Assembly (NCBI GenBank): GCA_016840305.1
Contig: JAEOSP010000521.1
Span: 1 to 15,922, forward strand
Direction: 5' to 3'
Source of the DNA: Candidatus Hodarchaeota archaeon
Lineage (GTDB): Archaea; Asgardarchaeota; Heimdallarchaeia; Hodarchaeales; Hodarchaeaceae
Length of the DNA: 15,922 bases
Shown here: positions 1 to 6,807 of the stretch, piece by piece
How positions within the stretch are numbered: position 1 is the stretch's first letter
Layout: every line of letters begins with the position of its first letter
Notes under the pieces: generated by a model
Told to the model about the DNA's origin: nothing
The model's input: the letters and a program-made list of their open reading frames with translations, nothing else
Database searches by the model: none
Program-made: the position numbers and the translations under genes

Positions 1-147
1 CATATCATGCCCCCATCTCGGTGAAGGTGATATTTGATCTTTATTACTCCCATTTACCAAATTCATTTTATTTATGGGGAATTCCCCAAAAAATGTCAAT
101 CCTATAGAAAAAATCAGTAAAATTTGGAACAAGTTCTTCCTACGCAT
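1..147 (-). CDS. Secreted protein with kelch-type repeat, N-terminal fragment (cut by left edge)
   Basis: A reading frame of 49 codons starts at an ATG at 147-145 and runs off the left edge with no stop. The start is a textbook signal peptide: basic MRRKN, then a hydrophobic stretch (about residues 6-20, LFQILLIFSIGLTFF). The mature N-terminus has one sequon (N32-G-S). The last visible residues, PSPRWGHDM (41-49), fit the opening strand of a kelch repeat, which typically reads P-x-x-R-x-G-H-x-M and continues into a beta-propeller. A GAGATGAT element lies 5 bases before the ATG and fits the 16S tail. The exported location is well supported; the kelch assignment rests on one motif. The likely role is a cell-surface or extracellular beta-propeller binding protein, but the rest of the gene is outside the window. 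Confidence 0.62.
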   Translation of the reverse strand, partial: MRRKNLFQILLIFSIGLTFFGEFPINKMNLVNGSNKDQISPSPRWGHDM

Positions 148-361
148 ATGTAATCATCTCTGATTAGCTAGACTAGTTTGCTATCCTTAAAAATATGAGA
201 AGTAATTTCCATTTAGAAAACATAATAATCAAGAGAAAAAGGAGTTACAAGTATCTATAATTTCGATTTAAATGGAGAAAAAACTTGGTTATAATAAATA
301 ATATCCCTTAACCGAAATACTGTCAATCTTTTTTATTCCATAGATCAATTATAAGAGAGAT

Positions 362-1198
362 CTAAAAGTTAGCAGTAGCTACCTCTTTTGCTTTTCGAAT
401 AACCAGGTAATTTCCGATCCAAATCAACACAATTGCTGTTATAAAGGTTGTAATTGGTAGTCTGAACAAAAGACCATTATCTGGTTGCAGATATAGCACA
501 AGCAAAGTTGCTACTAAACTTGGAAAGAAGAGATAAGCTCCAGTTCTTAGTAACCAAAAGCCATTAGAATTATATTTAGGATTATATCTCCTTGGTAAAC
601 CACCAAAACTTGCAGCATCAACAATAATCTTATGTGTTGTTTCAGTAGAAACGTCTGAGATGTGCACTAAGACTCTTTTGAATTTATTACGAAAAATACC
701 AAACGAGAGTACATTGAACAATCCAAAAAATATTGCAAGTACTAATTCAACCCCTGCAGCTAAAATCGGGATTAAAACGGGTCCAAAATAGATTATAGCA
801 AAGAAGAGTATGACAATAAGGAAAAATATCACAATAGCCCCAGAACTATCACTACTAGAATCACAATTACCAGTTGAAGGACAATCGCTCCCGCTGCAGT
901 TATTTGAAGAACGACCCTTTCTTGATCCTCCAATGGTTCCACCACTACCTCTTCCCCGAGTGTAAGTCGATGGGGCTTTTGAAGTTCTGCCACAATTATA
1001 ATGACCGCAATAATAGTATCCTCTGCAACACGATTCTTCAGCCATATAGGTACCTGATCCTCCTCCGAATTCACGTACTTCTTCTCGCACACAAACTGTA
1101 TCACGGGCTGCTAATGGTAAAATATCAGCTTTTACGTTGTGGGAATTACAGATTTCTCTCAAAGATTCCCCTGAAATGCCATTAAATTCGATTTCCAT
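362..1198 (-). CDS. Cys/Gly/Ser-rich membrane protein of unknown function
   Basis: I do not recognise this 278-residue protein. It has a polar N-terminal domain (1-45), then a low-complexity linker (about 45-119) rich in Gly, Ser, Tyr and Cys. Cysteines fall at 57, 58, 64 and 69, and at 101, 106 and 112, plus C17 and C36. None of these forms a standard CxxC zinc ribbon. Two closely spaced membrane segments follow (about 120-143 and 145-168), a soluble stretch of about 50 residues, and two more C-terminal membrane segments (about 219-237 and 247-267). There is no signal peptide, so the Cys-rich part may be cytoplasmic by default, but topology is not settled. The ATG is fixed by AAAGGAG ending 8 bases upstream. 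It lies 101 bases downstream of the RCK membrane gene on the same strand. The Cys clusters could bind metal or form disulfides; this is inference. Confidence 0.72.
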   Translation of the reverse strand: MEIEFNGISGESLREICNSHNVKADILPLAARDTVCVREEVREFGGGSGTYMAEESCCRGYYYCGHYNCGRTSKAPSTYTRGRGSGGTIGGSRKGRSSNNCSGSDCPSTGNCDSSSDSSGAIVIFFLIVILFFAIIYFGPVLIPILAAGVELVLAIFFGLFNVLSFGIFRNKFKRVLVHISDVSTETTHKIIVDAASFGGLPRRYNPKYNSNGFWLLRTGAYLFFPSLVATLLVLYLQPDNGLLFRLPITTFITAIVLIWIGNYLVIRKAKEVATANF

Positions 1199-1205
1199 AA
1201 TAATT

Positions 1206-1213
1206 TCTCCTTT
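1206..1213 (-). promoter_or_regulatory. Shine-Dalgarno site for the Cys-rich membrane protein
   Basis: On the minus strand AAAGGAG is followed by 8 bases and then the ATG at 1198. It is one of the strongest ribosome-binding sites in the window and decides the start of that gene. Confidence 0.7.
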
Positions 1214-1299
1214 GACCAGATGGAAAAATAAGAAAAACTTTGAAAATAATAACTTACTGATAACTATGAAGCTATAGTAGCAAGCAAATTGTTATTCCA

Positions 1300-2319
1300 T
1301 TATTGACAATAGGCTTTCTTTAATCTCCTTAATTCTTCTATATCCCCTAAAACTAACAATTTTGTTTCTTTTTTTATTATATCTGACAATTCAGGATGAG
1401 CTTGCTTATTAATGGCTAGAATTGTAATGTTGAAGGTTTTTTCTAGATACTGAACATTCGTAGGAAATTTACCTTGTGTAAGACAGATTTCCATTAGATG
1501 CATTTCAGTTCCCCCTCTTGATTTCAACGTTTGAATAATACCATCATCAAAACTAGTTGCTACAAAGGCAGGTGCTGCAATTGCGGATGTAGAAATAGCT
1601 GCATCAATATCAAAGAGATCTGTTACTTTTTCCGAAAAAGCAGCATCGAAAGCTCTGATAACAGTTCTTAATTTAGGATTCATTTCTTTGGCAATTGTAG
1701 CAATCTTAAAATTTACTAACTCATCGTTTGTTACAGATATTAGTGCCCTGGCTTTTTTAACATTGGCTTTTACTAGAACAGATCGCTGTGTCGCGTCACC
1801 AAACACGACAGCGATAGTATTATTTTCTAAAAGACCCTGAACAAATTCTGATGTATTAGAATCTTGTAATGTGATAACCGTTGTCAATATGTTGTCTTCT
1901 CTTAATTCATTTAAGACCCTAGTGCCCACATTTCCTAACCCTACAAGAATAGTATGATTTTCCATATCTGTTGCCAACCATGAGTTCCATGCTTCGAGTC
2001 TATATCTATAAGTAAATACGATAGATCCAAACTCCAGAAGCCCAATACCGATAATGCACAAACCAAGAAAAGGATACACTACCCAGAATAATTTCAATAT
2101 GAGACTACCACTATAAGGAAAGTTATATACTTCTAGAGACAGTAATAGCGCAATAGTTGCTAAGATATCATCAATTATCATTCCAGAATATAATGAATCA
2201 AATCCTGAGTTATAATAGAAGTGAAAAATGGTAGTACCGATAATTACAGTTCCACTAAATAATAATAAGGCATTCTTGAGCTGTTTAAATGCCAATACTA
2301 TTGAGCGTAGCCTTCTCAC
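1300..2319 (-). CDS. Membrane-anchored RCK/TrkA-N protein, potassium-channel-like but without a canonical filter
   Basis: This 339-residue protein has an N-terminal membrane region (hydrophobic segments about 17-35, 50-63 and 73-103) followed by a cytoplasmic RCK Rossmann domain from about residue 121. The nucleotide-binding loop reads G127-L-G-N-V-G132, and a GDAT motif sits at 174-177. The C-terminal part (about 265-335) fits a TrkA-C-like ligand-binding lobe. Family members couple NAD(H) or nucleotide binding to K+ channel or transporter gating. The expected TVGYGD-like filter between the helices is not visible; at that place the sequence reads LSLEVYNFP (60-68). It may be a divergent or non-conducting channel, or a membrane-tethered sensor. 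The start is GTG at 2319; no ATG exists in the open frame back to the preceding stop, and no clear ribosome-binding site is seen. The RCK call is firm; the channel function is not. Confidence 0.8.
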   Translation of the reverse strand: MRRLRSIVLAFKQLKNALLLFSGTVIIGTTIFHFYYNSGFDSLYSGMIIDDILATIALLLSLEVYNFPYSGSLILKLFWVVYPFLGLCIIGIGLLEFGSIVFTYRYRLEAWNSWLATDMENHTILVGLGNVGTRVLNELREDNILTTVITLQDSNTSEFVQGLLENNTIAVVFGDATQRSVLVKANVKKARALISVTNDELVNFKIATIAKEMNPKLRTVIRAFDAAFSEKVTDLFDIDAAISTSAIAAPAFVATSFDDGIIQTLKSRGGTEMHLMEICLTQGKFPTNVQYLEKTFNITILAINKQAHPELSDIIKKETKLLVLGDIEELRRLKKAYCQ

Positions 2320-2373
2320 ACTTGATAAGTAGTCTAGCCCTTTTTTAATTTTCTGGTAGGAAAAATTTCTGTT

Positions 2374-2497
2374 ACCCTAATTGATTATGAATAGATTATC
2401 TTAAGGAAAAATATTCGTTTAATTATTTCTTCTGCGTCTGTGGATTGGAATTCTTTTTTCATAAGTAGTAATTATTCTCACCATAATCAATCAGGTT
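2374..2497. repeat. Imperfect inverted repeat in the divergent promoter region
   Basis: The left arm is 2374-2389 and the right arm 2482-2497. They pair over 16 positions with two mismatches, including a perfect 10-base core, ATTGATTATG against CATAATCAAT. The arms are 92 bases apart. They could be two half-sites for a regulator serving both divergent genes, or chance in AT-rich DNA. Confidence 0.3.
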
Positions 2498-2708
2498 TAA
2501 AGAGTAATAATAGTGTGAATGAATTTATTAGGAACTGTTTCTTCACATTCAATACAATTATTCAGAAATTTAGGTGATTGTGTTGGAATATAAACATTTG
2601 AGGTCCTCTAGTATCAACTGTAAGTATAAGGTTCATTTTTAAGATTTTAATTTTGATTATTCCGGCTCCCATAATGTAGCTGCTGTTGAAATTCAGGAAA
2701 TGGAAGTC

Positions 2709-2722
2709 AGAAAATTTATATA
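2709..2722 (+). promoter_or_regulatory. Archaeal promoter (BRE + TATA box) for the MscS channel
   Basis: TTTATATA at 2715-2722 matches the archaeal TATA consensus and is preceded by A-rich AGAAAA (2709-2714), a good BRE. Transcription would be expected to start about 25 bases later, near 2747, giving a leader of about 50-60 bases before the MscS start. This rests on pattern only. Confidence 0.5.
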
Positions 2723-2796
2723 TCCTTTAACATTTAAATTGCTTCAATTTACTTAGAATATAGACCATCTCAAAGTTTGGAATATATCGAAAAAAT

Positions 2797-3726
2797 GTGA
2801 TAAATATGAGGATAAATAAAAAGCAGCTCTTATTCTCTTTTGTCTATTTGATTTTCTTAGTAGTAATTATTTCTTTACACAACTTTGGCTTTGATGAACT
2901 TCTAGTTACGACCGTTGATGAAGCAACTTCCATGGGCACTTATAATATTGTATTCAATTTGTTCATCCAGTTTCTGATTTGGATATTTGTTGCAATGCTT
3001 TTATTTCTAATATGGGGCTCAATGCTAAAAACTTTAGAGCCGAAAATGACTAAAACTGTCATTAACACTTTAAGAGTGCTAGGAAGAATGACAATTATTC
3101 CATTTTGTATTATCGCCTATTTAAACAACTTTCCAGCATTCCAAGGTACATTATTAGGAATAACAGCTATTTTAGGAACGGCGATAGGTTTTGCATCGAC
3201 AACTACAATGGGAAATTTTTTGTCGGGACTTTATATTATGGCAACACGTCCTTTCTTAATTGGTGATTATATTATTCTTCCTGATAGTAAAGTAGAAGGA
3301 CGTGTAAAAGAGATAACAGTTAACTATACAAAAATGACCTTACCTACTGGAAATCTACTATTGGTATCAAATAGTAAGTTCTTAGGGCAATCTATCGTCA
3401 ATACAAGAATAACAGAAGACCAATTATTACTCAGAAAGGATGATGCGAGACGATTTGTATACCCATTAATGTGGGGAGCCAACTCGGATGAAAAACATAT
3501 TTGGTCTGTAGAGGCTATTGAAAAAACTGGAGAAGAATTCAGAAGTAGATTAACAAATCCAATCACATGGTTTGTTTATTCACGCAATAGACTAGACAGG
3601 ACCTATCAAATTAATCTGTCGTCAAACAGTGCAAGCAAATTATTGGACTTAACAGGGGACTTCTTGACTGTATTAACAAAGAATTATGATGAGATAAAGG
3701 AAAAATATAAGCCCCCAGTTATTTAA
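2797..3726 (+). CDS. mscS: MscS-family small-conductance mechanosensitive channel
   Basis: This 309-residue integral membrane protein should open under membrane tension and release solutes during hypo-osmotic shock. Hydrophobic segments lie at about 10-27, 51-73 and 89-107. The pore helix TM3 (about 116-147) has the family's Gly/Ala packing pattern (GTLLGITAILGTAIGFAS) followed by the amphipathic TM3b and the FLIGDYI junction. The beta domain follows at about 150-195. The cytoplasmic alpha/beta cage (about 200-309) is more divergent and ends close to KPPVI. The longest start is GTG at 2797, but ATG at 2806 (fourth codon) is equally plausible; neither has a clear ribosome-binding site. It has its own promoter and is followed by nested inverted repeats, so it is probably transcribed alone. 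Confidence 0.9.
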   Translation: MINMRINKKQLLFSFVYLIFLVVIISLHNFGFDELLVTTVDEATSMGTYNIVFNLFIQFLIWIFVAMLLFLIWGSMLKTLEPKMTKTVINTLRVLGRMTIIPFCIIAYLNNFPAFQGTLLGITAILGTAIGFASTTTMGNFLSGLYIMATRPFLIGDYIILPDSKVEGRVKEITVNYTKMTLPTGNLLLVSNSKFLGQSIVNTRITEDQLLLRKDDARRFVYPLMWGANSDEKHIWSVEAIEKTGEEFRSRLTNPITWFVYSRNRLDRTYQINLSSNSASKLLDLTGDFLTVLTKNYDEIKEKYKPPVI

Positions 3727-3785
3727 AGACTTCAAAATAGAATTCACCGAAAAGCAAATAACGTTATTTCAGGATAGAAGTCTTT
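3725..3785 (+). repeat. Nested inverted repeats just after the MscS stop codon
   Basis: AAAGACTTC (3725-3733, overlapping the stop codon) is exactly complementary to GAAGTCTTT (3777-3785). Inside this pair sits a perfect 14-base palindrome, AAATAACGTTATTT (3756-3769). No long T tract follows the outer stem, so it is not a standard intrinsic terminator. It could be a 3'-end structure protecting or processing the channel mRNA, or an operator. Confidence 0.4.
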
Positions 3786-3904
3786 GAAAAAGATATAATT
3801 CGGTTTATTCCTCTTTCTTTGAGATATTAACCGTTGTAGATTAAAAAAGAAGCGAAATGAAATTATGGATGAAAGAAATAGCAATTAGATAGGTGTATTT
3901 CTAT

Positions 3905-4750
3905 ATGAGGCGTTATGTAATTGGGGGAAATTGGAAAATGCAAGTCGTTACTGTCAACGAGTCTGTGAGAGTTGCACAGGAAATAGCTCGTGGAATATCA
4001 TCAATTTCTACAGTTGAAGTGTTCATATCTCCATCATTCAACGCGTTATATCCCGTCAGTCAATCTATAAAGGAAACACGCTTACATTTAGCTGGACAAA
4101 ATATGTACACTCACGATAAGGGAGCATTTACAGGACAAATTTCTGCGCTATCTCTGCTAGACGCTAAATGTCGTTATGTACTCTTAGGCCATTCGGAACC
4201 ACGACGAATTTTTGGTGAACAGGACAAATTAATTCGTTCGAAACTGCTTAAAGCTCTTGATCACAATATTTCACCTGTCCTATGCATTGGTGAAACTGCT
4301 AGAGAGCGAGAATTAGATCAGACTACGGAAATTTTGCATCAACAATTATCTGGGAGTCTTAAAGGGTTAACTACAACTCAAATGAGGCAGATCATTGTTG
4401 CTTATGAGCCAGTTTGGGCTATTAATAATAAATATTTAAATCCAGATACAGAGATCAGGCCAGCTACCCCTGTTGAAGCAAGAGAAGCTCATGGAATCAC
4501 TAGAGAATGGTTAAAGAACGAATTTGGAACTCCTTTGGCTCAAGAAATTCCCATTATTTATGGTGGAAGTATGAATGCGAATAATGCTAAAGAATTACTT
4601 TCCATTGAGGATATTGATGGAGGGCTTATTGGTGGGGCTTCATTGTCAGCAAATAAATTTTTGCCAATTATTCAATTTGCCGCTGAACTATCAGGTGAAG
4701 AATCAACAGATTATCAATGGGATAGCAATACTTTACGATTCAAAGGATAA
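3905..4750 (+). CDS. tpiA: Triosephosphate isomerase, long bacterial/eukaryotic type with enlarged loop 6
   Basis: It interconverts dihydroxyacetone phosphate and glyceraldehyde 3-phosphate in central sugar metabolism. The catalytic set is present: N9 and K11 in IGGNWKM, H96 in GHSE, and E168 in YEPVWAI. The phosphate-binding ends YGGS (219-222) and GGLIGGASL (239-247) are intact. The start is ATG 3905, because MRRYVIGGNWK is the normal family N-terminus; an upstream in-frame GTG at 3893 would add four residues. The protein is 281 residues, against about 250 for bacterial and about 225 for archaeal enzymes. Oddities are the loop 6 tip: the usual GTGKT is replaced by 13 residues (NNKYLNPDTEIRP, 174-186). 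The HSERR motif reads HSEPR, and a tail of about 30 residues extends beyond the last phosphate loop. It is probably an active enzyme, but a paralogue with a shifted substrate is possible. The length suggests transfer from bacteria. Confidence 0.9.
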   Translation: MRRYVIGGNWKMQVVTVNESVRVAQEIARGISSISTVEVFISPSFNALYPVSQSIKETRLHLAGQNMYTHDKGAFTGQISALSLLDAKCRYVLLGHSEPRRIFGEQDKLIRSKLLKALDHNISPVLCIGETARERELDQTTEILHQQLSGSLKGLTTTQMRQIIVAYEPVWAINNKYLNPDTEIRPATPVEAREAHGITREWLKNEFGTPLAQEIPIIYGGSMNANNAKELLSIEDIDGGLIGGASLSANKFLPIIQFAAELSGEESTDYQWDSNTLRFKG

Positions 4751-4808
4751 TTATTTTAATTAGTCAACTTAATGCTAATCTACCTACCTTTTAATGCCAT
4801 AGGACCCC

Positions 4809-4815
4809 TTTTATA
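4809..4815 (+). promoter_or_regulatory. Possible TATA box for dodecin
   Basis: TTTTATA lies about 90 bases before the dodecin ATG, and the same seven bases form the TATA element proposed for the aminotransferase. The preceding bases (GGACCCC) are a poor BRE, so confidence is low. Confidence 0.25.
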
Positions 4816-4905
4816 GATTCATCATCTTCAGTGTAATTCATCAGAAAGACTTTTTTAGGTGATTTGCAACTTCTATTATTTAACTTCAAAAAAGAAGTGA
4901 TTAAA

Positions 4906-5112
4906 ATGGAAAGCACCTATAAATTGATAGAATTAGTTGGAAGTAGTCCCAAAGGGTTTGAAGACGCCATTCAAAGTGCAGTAAGTGACGCTGCAAAATC
5001 TCTCCGTGATTTAAGGATTGCGGAAGTAGTTAAACAGGACTGCAAAATTGAGAAAGGAAAAATTGTAGCGTACAGAGTTAGATTTAAGCTTTCATTCAAG
5101 TATGAGACCTAA
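4906..5112 (+). CDS. Dodecin family protein
   Basis: This 68-residue protein fits dodecin, which assembles as a hollow dodecamer and binds flavins or flavin-like ligands, buffering free riboflavin or FMN in the cytoplasm. It shows the family layout: strand YKLIELVGSSP (5-15), helix FEDAIQSAVSDAAKSL (18-33), then LRDLRIAEVV (33-42) and the last strand KGKIVAYRVRFKLSFKYE (50-67). The Trp that stacks on the flavin in halophilic and Thermus dodecins (in LRWxEV) is Ile38 here, and the usual Gln in the YQV strand is Arg58, so its ligand may differ. The start is ATG 4906, with GAAGTGAT ending 4 bases upstream; a TTG at 4864 would add a tail not found in the family. It is a monocistron with a poly-T terminator immediately behind. 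Confidence 0.9.
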   Translation: MESTYKLIELVGSSPKGFEDAIQSAVSDAAKSLRDLRIAEVVKQDCKIEKGKIVAYRVRFKLSFKYET

Positions 5113-5126
5113 ATCGTCTTCCCTCC

Positions 5127-5143
5127 TTTTTTCTGTTTTTTTT
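5127..5143 (+). terminator. Poly-T terminator after dodecin
   Basis: Two T runs, T6 at 5127-5132 and T8 at 5136-5143, start 15 bases after the dodecin stop codon, with no strong hairpin before them. This is the usual form of archaeal factor-independent termination. Confidence 0.6.
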
Positions 5144-5277
5144 AATGTTACACATTACTCTCTAGCAATGACTTTCAACTTAATTATTCATATTATTGTA
5201 AACCTGAAATTTTGGATTTCGAAAAATAGAAAATTTTATTAGAGGAATTAATTATACTTTTAATTGGAGTTCTTTGA

Positions 5278-5811
5278 TTGTCAGTCGATGGACATGATAT
5301 AAACAATCAAAAAAAACAATTTTTGAACATTTACGCAGATTTTTACGAGGATTATGGCTTACCTGGAGTATGTGGATGGATAGATGGACTTCTTTATTTA
5401 GAATCTACAGATAAAGGGGAATCATGGACTCAGCTGAGTATCTCGCTGAAGTTAAAGGATCTCTTTTCAACCGAGTCCAAATATCCGATTTCTGTTTCTT
5501 CCATAAATCGCTTCATCAAAATCTGTGAGCAATATGGAACAATTGAGAAGCGAGGATCTCACAAACTAGGCTATACATACCATTCTGTTAAAGGGAATGA
5601 ACTATTATTCAACATTTTCAAATTCTTTATGGATCGAAATGAGATAATTATTGAGAGATTTGATAATCTTCATAGTACTGACTTAGAAGACAATATTCAA
5701 CAAGCAGTACAAGAACAGATTATAGGATTACAATTCTATAATGAAATGCTTAAACAAGCTTTGAAGTGGGGTATAGAACAACTCCAAGAATGGAATCAAG
5801 GAGATGAGTAG
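5278..5811 (+). CDS. GbsR/MarR-like winged-helix transcriptional regulator
   Basis: This 177-residue protein resembles the GbsR branch of MarR-like regulators. It has an N-terminal helix ending in FYEDYGLPG (22-30), the characteristic lead-in of this family. A winged helix-turn-helix spans about 31-105, with the recognition helix around SVSSINRFIKICEQYG (72-87) and a wing at TIEKRG (88-93). The C-terminal half (about 110-177) is helical and probably dimerises. The start is TTG 5278, fixed by GGAG at 5266-5269 with 8 bases between. It is the first gene of a tight operon: its stop is 5 bases before the ABC ATPase start. Such regulators next to exporters usually repress the operon and respond to the exported or a related compound. 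That role here is inference from position. The inducer is unknown. Confidence 0.78.
   Translation: MSVDGHDINNQKKQFLNIYADFYEDYGLPGVCGWIDGLLYLESTDKGESWTQLSISLKLKDLFSTESKYPISVSSINRFIKICEQYGTIEKRGSHKLGYTYHSVKGNELLFNIFKFFMDRNEIIIERFDNLHSTDLEDNIQQAVQEQIIGLQFYNEMLKQALKWGIEQLQEWNQGDE
5800..5807 (+). promoter_or_regulatory. Ribosome-binding site of the ABC ATPase inside the regulator gene
   Basis: GGAGATGA at 5800-5807 lies within the last codons of the regulator and 9 bases before the TTG at 5817. It supports this non-ATG start, but the spacing is about 5 bases longer than at the other starts in the window. Confidence 0.5.
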
Positions 5812-5816
5812 TTCAT

Positions 5817-6794
5817 TTGGGAAATATAATAGAAGTCTATAATTTAAAGAAATATTATGGTAGGGGAGTAAATGTTGTAAAAGCTGTAGATGGAATCAGT
5901 TTACATATTAGAGAAAATGAAATTTTTGGATTTCTAGGACCTAATGGTGCCGGAAAAACGACCAGTTTGCGGATGATAATTGGTTTATTAACACCTGATG
6001 AGGGACAGGTAGAAATTCTTGGTAAAAGTCTACATGAACATGGAAAAAATGTCAAACGCTTACTGGGTATTATCCCCCAGTCATTAACATTCTATTCTGA
6101 TCTTACGGTTGAAGAGAATTTATGGTTTTTAGCTAAAATCTATGATATTCCGAAAGAAGAAGCAAAGAAACGAATTGATAGACTTATATTGCAGATAGGA
6201 CTTGAAAATAAACGGAAAGAATTAGTGAAGAATCTCTCTGGGGGGCAACAAAGAAGGCTAAACTTGATTTTAGGCTTAGTCCATGATCCAACGATCGTTC
6301 TTTGTGATGAACCAACCCCTGGTTTAGACCCACAATCACGAAAAGTCGTATGGGAATTAATAAAAAATCTTCCTAAGGAAGGAAAGACCGTAATTTTGAC
6401 TACACACTATATTGAGGAAGCTGATCGCTTAGCTGATCGCGTTGCAATCATTGATAATGGAAAAATATTAGTTCTTGACAATCCAAGAGCATTAAAGGCT
6501 TCTATTGGTGAAGGAGATATTGTTGAACTATATCTTGGGGGAGTTCACGATGATTCAGAATTATTACCCATATTAGAGGATTTAAAGTCGGATGAGTCCA
6601 AATTTATCATTGAAGATACAAGAATTTTATCTCAAAATCTTATTCAGATTCGTGCTTTAGATTTAATACCTAAACTTAGTCATATTCTAAACTTTCTTGA
6701 GGATAATGGTCTTAACATCGAAAATATGTCAATTAGGAACACTTCTTTGGAAGATGTTTTCATTCATTTAACTGGAAGAAGTTTAAGAAGTTAA
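5817..6794 (+). CDS. ABC-2 type transporter ATP-binding protein
   Basis: This 325-residue cytoplasmic ATPase should power the two membrane proteins encoded directly after it. All nucleotide-binding elements are intact: Walker A GPNGAGKTT (41-49), Q-loop Q88, signature LSGGQQ (140-145), Walker B IVLCDEP (160-166) with catalytic E165, D-loop GLDP (169-172) and switch H197. The C-terminal extension (about 215-325) ending in SLEDVFIHLTGRSLR is typical of the DrrA/CcmA-like exporters of drugs, lipids and polysaccharides. The start is TTG 5817; no other start codon is available in the short open stretch upstream. It is 5 bases after the regulator and 13 bases before the first permease. The substrate cannot be read from this subunit. 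Confidence 0.95.
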   Translation: MGNIIEVYNLKKYYGRGVNVVKAVDGISLHIRENEIFGFLGPNGAGKTTSLRMIIGLLTPDEGQVEILGKSLHEHGKNVKRLLGIIPQSLTFYSDLTVEENLWFLAKIYDIPKEEAKKRIDRLILQIGLENKRKELVKNLSGGQQRRLNLILGLVHDPTIVLCDEPTPGLDPQSRKVVWELIKNLPKEGKTVILTTHYIEEADRLADRVAIIDNGKILVLDNPRALKASIGEGDIVELYLGGVHDDSELLPILEDLKSDESKFIIEDTRILSQNLIQIRALDLIPKLSHILNFLEDNGLNIENMSIRNTSLEDVFIHLTGRSLRS

Positions 6795-6801
6795 AGGAGT
6801 T
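6793..6801 (+). promoter_or_regulatory. Ribosome-binding site of the first permease
   Basis: AAAGGAGTT overlaps the stop codon of the ATPase. GGAG (6796-6799) is 8 bases before the GTG at 6808, and this decides the non-ATG start. Confidence 0.65.
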
Positions 6802-6807
6802 AATAGG

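Larger units (their letters stand above)
2320..2796. other. 477-base divergent intergenic region
   Basis: This spacer separates the RCK protein (leftward) from the MscS channel (rightward). It contains a consensus archaeal promoter for the channel and an imperfect 16-base inverted repeat (2374-2389 with 2482-2497). It also holds an interrupted plus-strand frame (2574-2756) that I do not accept as a gene, because its distal part overlaps the TATA box. I see no RNA gene and no convincing minus-strand promoter. Confidence 0.6.

Noticed and set aside
75..88. Perfect palindrome TGGGGAATTCCCCA as an operator or terminator
   Set aside because: It lies inside the coding sequence of the left-edge secreted protein (codons for GEFP just after the signal peptide), so chance codon choice explains it.
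2464..2871. Thirteen-base direct repeat AGTAGTAATTATT at 2464-2476 and 2859-2871
   Set aside because: Short and AT-rich; the second copy is inside the first membrane helix of MscS, where it codes for ordinary hydrophobic residues.
3893..3904. Upstream GTG start for triosephosphate isomerase
   Set aside because: Would add VYFY before the family-typical N-terminus MRRYVIGGNWK; no ribosome-binding site supports it.
4864..4905. Upstream TTG start giving an 82-residue dodecin
   Set aside because: The extra 14 residues are absent from dodecins, and the ATG at 4906 has a well-placed GAAGTGAT.
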